Below, one piece after another: positions 7,078-12,011 of a stretch of DNA of 12,011 nucleotides. The stretch lies in NCBI GenBank assembly GCA_946056785.1, contig CAMGKS010000023.1, positions 1 through 12,011 on the forward strand, given 5' to 3'. Positions within the stretch are counted from its first letter, which is position 1. Every line of letters begins with the position of its first letter. The stretch is from an uncultured Clostridia bacterium (GTDB lineage: Bacteria > Bacillota > Clostridia > Christensenellales > CAG-917). Both the position numbers and the translations under genes were made by a program. Below the pieces are notes generated by a model. It was given only the letters and a program-made list of their open reading frames with translations. It was not told where the DNA came from and did no database searches.

Positions 7078-8376
7078 CTAAAATTTTCTTAAATCTGTAA
7101 CACGCTTTGCTTTTCCTTCATATCTTTTTAAGCTGAGCGGTTCTACGAGCTTAACAACTGCCTCGATTTGCAAAACGGTTTTTAAATTGTGTTTGATTTT
7201 TGAACGCAACGCTTCAAGTTTTCCGTAATTGTCAAGCAATTCCGAATCGGCTACTTCGACGGAAACTTCAAGTTTGTCCATATAGTTTTCTCGTGTTACG
7301 ACAATTTCGTATTGTCCGCCGACCTCAGGAATTTCCATAAGAACGCCTTCGATTTGCGACGGGAAAACGTTTACGCCACGTATTACAAGCATATCGTCCG
7401 TTCTACCCTGGAATTTATCAAGTCTTCTGAACGTCCTGCCACATTTGCAAATACCCGGAATTATGCGTGTAATATCTTTTGTACGATAACGCAAAATAGG
7501 CATAGCTTCTTTGCACAATGCGGTAATTACAAGTTCTCCGTATTCGCCGTCCGGAACAGGCTCAAAAGTTTTCGGATCAAGAATTTCGATAAGAAAATAA
7601 TCTTCGTTTACGTGCAAGCCGTCTTTATATGAACATTCGCCTGCAACACCCGGACCTATAATTTCAGATAAACCGTAATTGTCGGTGGAAACAATATTCA
7701 ATTTCTTTTCTATCTCTTTATGCATTTCAACGCTTGACGCTTCGGAACCGAAAAGCCCTAACCTGAGTTTAAAGTCTTTTATGTCAAGTCCCAACTTTTC
7801 AATCATCTCACCGATGTAAAGCGCGTAGGAAGGAGTTGCGACTAAAACGGTAGCTCCTAAATCTTTAAGCAACATTACCTGACGTTCGGTATTTCCGCTT
7901 GAAGCAGGAATTACTGCTGCACCGACTTTTTCCATTCCCTGATGAAGTCCCAAAGCTCCGGTAAACAATCCGTATCCGAACGAAATCTGAACTACGTCCT
8001 TGCTTGTTACGCCCGCCATAGTTACGATTCTTGCCATACACTCAGACCACATTTCAAGGTCGTTTTTCGTATACGTAACGACGGTAGGTTTACCGCTTGT
8101 TCCGCTTGATGCGTGTATACGTGCAATACCGTCCATAGGAACGGCGTTCAAACCGAACGGATAGTTGTCTCTTAAATCTGACTTGACCGTAAAAGGAATT
8201 TTTCTTAAATCGTCAAGCGACTTAATATCCTCAGGTTTGATTTTTGCATTATCGAACATTTTTGTATAAAACGCAGAGTTTTCATAAGCATACTTCACCG
8301 CTTTTTTCAATCTTTCGAGCTGCAACTCGTTTAGCTCTGCTCTTGACATTGTTTCAATTTTTTCGTCGTAAAACAT
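7078..8376 (-). CDS. phenylacetate-CoA ligase family protein (first copy)
   Basis: AMP-forming aryl-acid CoA ligase, 432 aa, full length. Motifs: HASSGTSGKPT (88-98), YGLSE (234-238), RYRTKD (296-301), CKCGRT (310-315), GRTDDMLVIRGVNVFPSQIE (324-343) and the adenylation lysine in EGKAKR (Lys422). This copy keeps the C-x-CGRT patch usual for PaaK, so it may be the more conventional of the two ligases in the operon. It starts 35 bp after the hydratase stop with SD AGGGGAG, and no terminator is visible in that gap, so co-transcription is likely. With IorAB just downstream it links free aryl-acetate to aryl-acetyl-CoA. Substrate choice between phenyl-, hydroxyphenyl- and indole-acetate is not determinable here. 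Confidence 0.93.
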   Translation of the reverse strand: MFYDEKIETMSRAELNELQLERLKKAVKYAYENSAFYTKMFDNAKIKPEDIKSLDDLRKIPFTVKSDLRDNYPFGLNAVPMDGIARIHASSGTSGKPTVVTYTKNDLEMWSECMARIVTMAGVTSKDVVQISFGYGLFTGALGLHQGMEKVGAAVIPASSGNTERQVMLLKDLGATVLVATPSYALYIGEMIEKLGLDIKDFKLRLGLFGSEASSVEMHKEIEKKLNIVSTDNYGLSEIIGPGVAGECSYKDGLHVNEDYFLIEILDPKTFEPVPDGEYGELVITALCKEAMPILRYRTKDITRIIPGICKCGRTFRRLDKFQGRTDDMLVIRGVNVFPSQIEGVLMEIPEVGGQYEIVVTRENYMDKLEVSVEVADSELLDNYGKLEALRSKIKHNLKTVLQIEAVVKLVEPLSLKRYEGKAKRVTDLRKF

Positions 8377-8411
8377 TTTTCTCCCCTTTTTTGATTGAAC
8401 GTATTTTAATC

Positions 8412-10625
8412 TTATGCGTAGTAATTAATAAGACAACCTTTCAAAATTATGTCTTTTTCGTCATCTGTAAGAGAATCCATTTTTAACTTGAAATCCGTAA
8501 CTCTGTCGCCACGAACGAGCATAGCGTCAAATTCGGTGTCTCCGTTTTTGATCTTATCGGATATGTTTTTCACAACGATTATATCGTTAAGCCGATATTC
8601 CTCTTCGGTAAGGAAAGGAATCATGCCCCAATTTATAAGATTTGAACGATATCTTTTTGTAGCGTATTCTTTCGCAAGATTTGCAACGCCGCCAAGAACT
8701 CTCTGACAACTTGCCGCCTGTTCTCTTGCCGAGCCGTCACCGGGTTTATTGGCAAATATAACGCTACCGTATGAAAGGTCGCTTGTTTCGATTCCGCAAA
8801 GTGCTAATGCGGCCTCAACGCTTTCGACTTCCTTTCCGGACAATATGTCTTTATTTTCTTTATAAACGCTTTTTGCTCTTTGAACGTATTCGGGAACCTT
8901 TCTTGACAATGCAAACTCTGCAAGTCTGAGCGGATTGCTTCTATATGAAGACGTTTCGCCCGACGGAATAAGTTCATCGGTTGTAGTTACCGGATCATCG
9001 ATAACTGCAACGACTTTCATCGCCAAATTTTGTTTTAACGGCTCAATATGCGGCCAGTCGGCAATATTAGGACCGTAAATCAATTCGGCGTCAGGGTCGG
9101 CATGTTTGTAACCGTTATACACTCTGCTCTCATAAACTTTCTTGTCGAAATTATATTCCGGAACGGTTTCGTCATAATCTATGCCGAGTGCCGACGTAAG
9201 CACGCCGCCGTTTATTGCCGTTGCGGCTATAGAACGGGCGTCCATCAAAGCAACGGCTGCAATTTGCTTTTCGCCCGGTTTGCTACCTTCACGAGACATG
9301 AAATTTCTCGTCGTATGTCTTATTGACAAACCGTTATTGCACGGAACGTCTCCCGCTCCGAAACACGGTCCGCAAAAAGCAGGTTTAACGACCGCACCGC
9401 TTTCAACCATTTTGGCAACCGAGCCGTTTTTTACAAGCTCGAGCATTACAGGTTGCGAACCCGGATATATTGAAAGTCCGAAAGCTCCGTTTCCTACTAT
9501 GCCGGTTTTCAATATTTCCGCAACAGCTTGCAAATTGTCATACGTACCGCCTGCACAACCTGCGACTACGCCCTGCGAAACTTTAATCTTTCCGTCTACT
9601 ATCTTATCGGTAAGTTTAAATTCAACTTTATCCCCGATTTGCTTTTGTCCTTCCTCTTCTGCCTTTTTAAGAATTTCATAAGGATTTTCAACAAGTTCAC
9701 GAATAGGATAAGCATTCGAAGGATGGAAAGGAAGTGCAATCATAGGTTCGATTTTATCTAGTTCGACGTAAACCGCTCCGTCGTATTCCGCACCGTTTTC
9801 AGGACTGATTTCCTTATATTCTTCGCCACGGCCGTGTTTTTCAAGATACGTTTTAACTTTTGCGTCAGTTTTCCATATCGATGACAAACAAGTAGTTTCA
9901 GTAGTCATTACGTCGATTGAATTGCGATATTCAACTGAAAGGTTGTCAATGCCGTCTCCGATAAATTCCATAACTTTGTTCTTTACGAATCCGTTTGAGA
10001 ACACGTCACGAATAATAGTCAACGCTACGTCCTGAGGGCCAACGCCTTTACGTGGTTTTCCCGTAAGATAAATTGCTATGACTTTCGGTCTTTTTATGTC
10101 GTAAGTGCGTTTAAGCAATTGTTTAACAAGTTCAGGACCGCCCTCTCCGACTGCCATCGTTCCTAAAGCTCCGTAACGGGTATGAGAATCGCTTCCCAAA
10201 ATCATTTTTCCCGGTGCGGCGAACATTTCACGCATATAACTGTGAATTACCGCAAAATTCGCAGGAACAAAAATGCCGCCGTACTTTTTAGCCGCAGAAA
10301 GACCGAATAAATGGTCGTCTTCGTTTATAGTGCCGCCCACCGCACAAAGGCTGTTGTGACAATTTGTCAAAACGTACGGTATAGGAAACTCTTTAAGGCC
10401 TGACGCCTTTGCCGTTTGTATTATTCCAACGTATGTAATATCGTGTGACGCAAGAGCGTCGAATTTTATCTTGAAATTCTCGTCGTCGCCGCTGTTATGG
10501 GCATTCATAATCGAATACGCCATAGTACGCTTATACAAATCGCCGGCGGCAATATTTCTAACGTCATCGAAATCCACAAGTTTTCCGTTTAAATAATAAA
10601 CTTTGTCGGCTTTAAGTTTTAACAT
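8412..10625 (-). CDS. aconitase-superfamily hydratase, non-canonical (YbhJ-like)
   Basis: A 737-aa protein with the whole aconitase layout: catalytic core (1-about 545) and C-terminal swivel domain (about 618-675, GDGSAREQAAS at 629-639). The three cluster ligands are present: Cys357 in AGCAGG, Cys418 and Cys421 in FCGPC. GSDSHT (144-149) and the RNF block (440-442) are also kept. Several classical substrate motifs are changed: the usual SCTNSS is AGCAGG, the usual ATTS region is ETTCLSSIW, and the swivel SxREH is SAREQ. It resembles the uncharacterised hydratase group that includes E. coli YbhJ, judged from memory of that family. A (de)hydration of a hydroxy-acid is expected; the substrate is unknown and citrate looks doubtful. 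Start: ATG with SD AAAGGGG. First gene of the six-gene operon. Confidence 0.85.
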   Translation of the reverse strand: MLKLKADKVYYLNGKLVDFDDVRNIAAGDLYKRTMAYSIMNAHNSGDDENFKIKFDALASHDITYVGIIQTAKASGLKEFPIPYVLTNCHNSLCAVGGTINEDDHLFGLSAAKKYGGIFVPANFAVIHSYMREMFAAPGKMILGSDSHTRYGALGTMAVGEGGPELVKQLLKRTYDIKRPKVIAIYLTGKPRKGVGPQDVALTIIRDVFSNGFVKNKVMEFIGDGIDNLSVEYRNSIDVMTTETTCLSSIWKTDAKVKTYLEKHGRGEEYKEISPENGAEYDGAVYVELDKIEPMIALPFHPSNAYPIRELVENPYEILKKAEEEGQKQIGDKVEFKLTDKIVDGKIKVSQGVVAGCAGGTYDNLQAVAEILKTGIVGNGAFGLSIYPGSQPVMLELVKNGSVAKMVESGAVVKPAFCGPCFGAGDVPCNNGLSIRHTTRNFMSREGSKPGEKQIAAVALMDARSIAATAINGGVLTSALGIDYDETVPEYNFDKKVYESRVYNGYKHADPDAELIYGPNIADWPHIEPLKQNLAMKVVAVIDDPVTTTDELIPSGETSSYRSNPLRLAEFALSRKVPEYVQRAKSVYKENKDILSGKEVESVEAALALCGIETSDLSYGSVIFANKPGDGSAREQAASCQRVLGGVANLAKEYATKRYRSNLINWGMIPFLTEEEYRLNDIIVVKNISDKIKNGDTEFDAMLVRGDRVTDFKLKMDSLTDDEKDIILKGCLINYYA

Positions 10626-10641
10626 AGCATAACCCCTTTAA

Positions 10642-10685
10642 ATGTTAAATTTGAAAATTTGAACATCTTAATTTAAAATTGTTCA
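10642..10685 (-). promoter_or_regulatory. leader with two competing hairpins before the hydratase gene
   Basis: In the predicted 5' leader (transcript about 10714 to 10626), UGAACA (10685-10680) can pair with UGUUCA (10665-10660). Alternatively, AUGUU (10666-10662) can pair with AACAU (10646-10642), with AAAUU/AAUUU extending the stem past a bulged C. The two share bases 10662-10665 and are mutually exclusive. The second ends directly before the UAAAGGGG ribosome site. The stems are AT-rich and weak. Confidence 0.3.
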
Positions 10686-10705
10686 TATTAAATAAAAATC
10701 AGATA

Positions 10706-10717
10706 CGTTAGCTAACG
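10706..10717. promoter_or_regulatory. candidate operator palindrome CGTTAGCTAACG
   Basis: A perfect 12-bp palindrome placed at the predicted transcription start of the six-gene operon, four bases beyond the -10 box. A repressor bound here would block initiation. No transcription factor gene is present in the window, so the regulator is unknown. Confidence 0.45.
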
Positions 10718-10720
10718 ATA

Positions 10721-10749
10721 ATTATAATCACTTTATAAATAAAATTCAA
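10721..10749 (-). promoter_or_regulatory. SigA-type promoter of the hydratase/paaK/iorAB operon
   Basis: Minus strand: -35 TTGAAT (10749-10744), a spacer of exactly 17 bp and a perfect -10 TATAAT (10726-10721). The predicted start is near 10714, giving a leader of about 89 nt before the hydratase ATG. The AT-rich DNA upstream could act as an UP element. Confidence 0.75.
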
Positions 10750-10934
10750 TTATCCAAACTAACAAAATTAATTTTATAAATACAATTAATTCTATAACTA
10801 ATAAAAAAAATAGTCAATTAAAATATCGGTTAAAAAGCTATTAAAGAAAAATACATAAAAAGCGTTTAACAAACAAAAAAAGTTAATTTTTTATCAACGG
10901 AAATTAATTTTTTAATGCACTATGCAAAATAATA

Positions 10935-10943
10935 TGATATAAT
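10935..10943 (+). promoter_or_regulatory. extended -10 promoter of the membrane protein gene
   Basis: TGATATAAT matches the extended -10 form TG-n-TATAAT perfectly. No good -35 lies 17 bp upstream (the sequence there is ATGCAC), which extended -10 promoters tolerate. Transcription would start near 10950 and give a leader of about 180 nt. The inverted repeat ATCGATA-ATTTG-TATCGAT (10950-10968) sits exactly at that start. Confidence 0.5.
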
Positions 10944-10949
10944 TTTTAT

Positions 10950-10968
10950 ATCGATAATTTGTATCGAT
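10950..10968. repeat. 7-bp inverted repeat at the predicted start site
   Basis: ATCGATA (10950-10956) and TATCGAT (10962-10968) form a perfect dyad with the 5-base spacer ATTTG. It lies immediately after the extended -10, so it could be an operator or the first hairpin of the leader RNA. Confidence 0.5.
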
Positions 10969-10972
10969 GAAA

Positions 10973-10998
10973 TTTAATAAGTCGCTTTAATAAGTCGC
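10973..10998. repeat. perfect tandem duplication of a 13-mer
   Basis: TTTAATAAGTCGC occurs twice with no spacer (10973-10985, 10986-10998). The GTCGCA at 10994-10999 is complementary to TGCGAC at 11092-11097 in the same leader, so the repeat may take part in its folding. The AAGTCGC core also recurs in the terminator arm at 11938-11944. Confidence 0.85.
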
Positions 10999-11017
10999 AT
11001 TTTTTTAAGCTTCTTAT

Positions 11018-11108
11018 TCTGACGTTTCGTCTCATGCCTGCGTTGCAAAATTTGTGACACAAGGCTTAGTCGTAAAGCAAAAACAAAATTTTGCGACGTC
11101 ATATCAGA
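11018..11108 (+). repeat. nested inverted repeats in the leader, possible structured RNA
   Basis: Three pairs of complementary arms are nested: TCTGA/TCAGA (11018-11022, 11104-11108), TGACGT/ACGTCA (11020-11025, 11096-11101) and GCAAAATTT/AAATTTTGC (11045-11053, 11086-11094). A small hairpin GACG-TTT-CGTC lies at 11021-11031, and GCAAAA-ACAAAA-TTTTGC competes with the inner pair. The element ends 12 bases before the SD of the membrane protein gene. It may be a cis-regulatory RNA or a dispersed palindromic repeat; I do not recognise a known class. Confidence 0.5.
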
Positions 11109-11120
11109 CAAAAATAATTT

Positions 11121-11126
11121 GGAGAA
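11121..11126 (+). promoter_or_regulatory. ribosome binding site that fixes the start at 11131
   Basis: GGAGAA lies six to seven bases before ATG 11131. An in-frame TTG at 11119 overlaps this site, so starting there would use the ribosome site as coding sequence; the ATG is the credible start. Confidence 0.85.
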
Positions 11127-11130
11127 AACA

Positions 11131-11598
11131 ATGAAATTTAAATTTGATTTTGGAAAGTTGAAATTAGCTTTGTTGATTATCATAGCAATTCTTGCCCTCG
11201 CCGCCGTCATAATCAACTCGCTTTATTTGGCCGGAGTGGGTATCCTCAGCACAGCTATTCCGGCAGTTGCCGGCACTTCGATTGCTTGTAGTATTTTGAT
11301 TTTAGTTTTCATCGCATTGATATATTTCAACAGTTATTATAAAATCGAGGACAAAATTTTAAAATTTTGCTTAGGCTTCCTTACGGAAAAAATTTCAATA
11401 GATACAATCACGGATATCAGACGAGACGCAAAGAAGAATGAAATATTTCTTATTTTTTCAAATTCGAATACAAATGGGCAAAGTTCGGTTAAAATCATGA
11501 TTAAAAAGCAAGAGACCGATAAATTTATTGAAGAATTAAGAAAGAGCAATCCGCAAATCATTTTATCGGTATTCAATGACGAAATGCCGCAAGAATAA
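11131..11598 (+). CDS. membrane protein with bacterial PH-like (YyaB-type) domain
   Basis: A 155-aa protein of unknown function. Two hydrophobic helices are visible (about residues 10-34 and 46-66), followed by a cytoplasmic-looking domain (about 67-142) that begins YYKIEDKILKFCLGFLTEKISIDTITDI and ends FIEELRKSNPQI. This pattern resembles the small bacterial PH domain family that includes YyaB (bPH_4, from memory). There is no signal peptidase site and no catalytic motif. It is the only plus-strand gene of the window, with its own extended -10 promoter and a long structured leader, so it is probably a single-gene unit divergent from the aryl-acid operon. A functional tie to that operon is not indicated. 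The longer reading from TTG 11119 is rejected. Confidence 0.75.
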   Translation: MKFKFDFGKLKLALLIIIAILALAAVIINSLYLAGVGILSTAIPAVAGTSIACSILILVFIALIYFNSYYKIEDKILKFCLGFLTEKISIDTITDIRRDAKKNEIFLIFSNSNTNGQSSVKIMIKKQETDKFIEELRKSNPQIILSVFNDEMPQE

Positions 11599-11928
11599 CG
11601 ATTATTTGCAAGTTTGTTTAAAACATTCAGCAACGCTTTTTATTTGCTAATATAAAATTGCATTCAAATTTTCCGACGGCAATTTCGTTAACAAGCAAGT
11701 TTTATCTTCATCTGGCGTGCTATTACGCAAATCAATTTTCATATCCATATTGTTAGACAAACCTACTCTCTAAACCTGGCTTTTACTAAAGCGTCACGCT
11801 ATTTAGCAAGCATTATCTACGCAAACAATATTTGTTTATATTTACAACATCAGGCTAACCTACTTTCTATATCCACGACGTCACGAAAGCCTTATCTTTA
11901 TATCCGAAATATCACGCAAATTAAATTT
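11599..11928. other. gene-free 3' region
   Basis: About 330 bp between the membrane protein stop and the hairpin terminator. No convincing reading frame with a ribosome site was seen on either strand. The right two thirds contain the degenerate repeats described separately. It could be a long 3' untranslated region, a non-coding RNA or decayed sequence. Confidence 0.6.
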
Positions 11929-11935
11929 GTTTAAA
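11725..11935. repeat. degenerate tandem repeats, about 95-bp period
   Basis: ACGCAAA followed by an AT-rich AATnTT-like stretch occurs at 11725, 11819 and 11914, spacings of 94 and 95 bp. The last two copies read ACGCAAAC-AATATTTGTTTATA and ACGCAAAT-TAAATTTGTTTAAA. Companion blocks recur at the same period: CCTACTCTCTA (11762) and CCTACTTTCTA (11859). TTATCTT occurs near 11702 and 11891, about two periods apart. The copies are diverged, and the last runs into the terminator arm. Confidence 0.5.
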
Positions 11936-11970
11936 AAAAGTCGCTTTTTGCGACTTTTTTTAAACTTTTT
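11929..11970 (+). terminator. perfect 16-bp hairpin terminator, probably bidirectional
   Basis: GTTTAAAAAAAGTCGC (11929-11944) and its exact complement (11950-11965) flank the loop TTTTT and are followed by TTTTT (11966-11970). The A and T runs in the arms supply a U-tract in either direction. It lies about 330 bp past the membrane protein gene, and could equally end a minus-strand gene entering from beyond the window. Confidence 0.8.
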
Positions 11971-12011
11971 GTTATGAGATTATCTATAAAAACTTTTTAA
12001 TCTACTTTTAT

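Larger units (their letters stand above)
10626..11130. other. divergent intergenic region, very AT-rich
   Basis: A 505-bp stretch without a supported gene. It holds the minus-strand promoter, palindrome and leader of the six-gene operon (left third), about 190 bp of extremely AT-rich sequence (10740-10930) with repeated TTAATTTTTTA and AATTAATT runs but no clear motif, then the plus-strand promoter and repeat-rich leader of the membrane protein gene (10935-11130). Confidence 0.8.

Noticed and set aside
9181..9681. 166-residue plus-strand open frame within the hydratase gene
   Set aside because: It mirrors the conserved hydratase frame on the other strand; its composition follows the antisense codons and shows no domain.
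11119..11130. TTG start giving a four-residue N-terminal extension of the membrane protein
   Set aside because: The TTG overlaps the GGAG ribosome site, and ATG 11131 is correctly spaced from it.
10974..11216. 80-residue minus-strand open frame across the leader
   Set aside because: It covers the nested inverted repeats and the 5' part of the plus-strand gene, lacks a Shine-Dalgarno sequence and resembles no protein family I know. It could be a translated dispersed repeat.
11337..11633. 98-residue minus-strand open frame opposite the membrane protein gene
   Set aside because: The plus strand has the good ribosome site, the promoter and a plausible domain; the minus frame is a shadow.
11725..11935. 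CRISPR array suggested by regular spacing of repeats
   Set aside because: Copies are diverged, only short blocks match, the period is about 95 bp and no cas gene is present.

Overview
The window is AT-rich bacterial DNA. It is densely packed with genes that nearly all lie on the minus strand, have strong AGGAGG-type ribosome sites and are often coupled by 4-bp ATGA overlaps. Housekeeping order (rsmD-coaD), a ferredoxin-dependent 2-oxoacid oxidoreductase, SigA-like promoters and a tRNA-Leu with an A34 anticodon together suggest an anaerobic low-GC Bacillota, probably an uncultured gut-type clostridium. This placement is an inference; no rRNA or marker protein was compared.

Layout, left to right. 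(1) A tRNA-Leu(AAG) on the minus strand (5-88) with its own TTGACA-N17-TATACT promoter. (2) A minus-strand housekeeping operon, read alr > 5-formyl-THF cyclo-ligase > rsmD > coaD (2922 down to 328): cell wall D-alanine, folate salvage, 16S rRNA methylation and CoA synthesis. (3) A rho-independent terminator at 2975-3000 that separates this operon from the next. (4) A six-gene minus-strand operon (10625 down to 3062), read aconitase-superfamily hydratase > phenylacetate-CoA ligase > iorA > iorB > second phenylacetate-CoA ligase > tandem-ACT protein. (5) A 505-bp very AT-rich divergent intergenic region with a good promoter plus palindrome for the six-gene operon, and an extended -10 promoter plus a repeat-rich leader for the plus-strand gene. 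(6) A small plus-strand membrane protein with a bacterial PH-like domain (11131-11598). (7) A gene-free 3' stretch holding degenerate repeats of about 95 bp that run into a perfect 16-bp hairpin terminator (11929-11965).

The metabolic core is the six-gene operon. IorAB interconverts aryl-pyruvates (from Phe, Tyr or Trp) and aryl-acetyl-CoA plus CO2 using ferredoxin. The two PaaK ligases interconvert aryl-acetates and their CoA esters. The small ACT protein is the likely amino-acid sensor. The set can work oxidatively (aromatic amino acid fermentation to phenyl-, hydroxyphenyl- or indole-acetate) or reductively (aromatic amino acid synthesis from salvaged aryl-acetates); sequence alone does not decide. 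The unexplained member is the first gene, an aconitase-fold hydratase that keeps its [4Fe-4S] cysteines but has lost several classical citrate-binding motifs. It is the best candidate here for an undescribed activity.

No CRISPR array, transposase, phage gene or toxin-antitoxin pair was seen.
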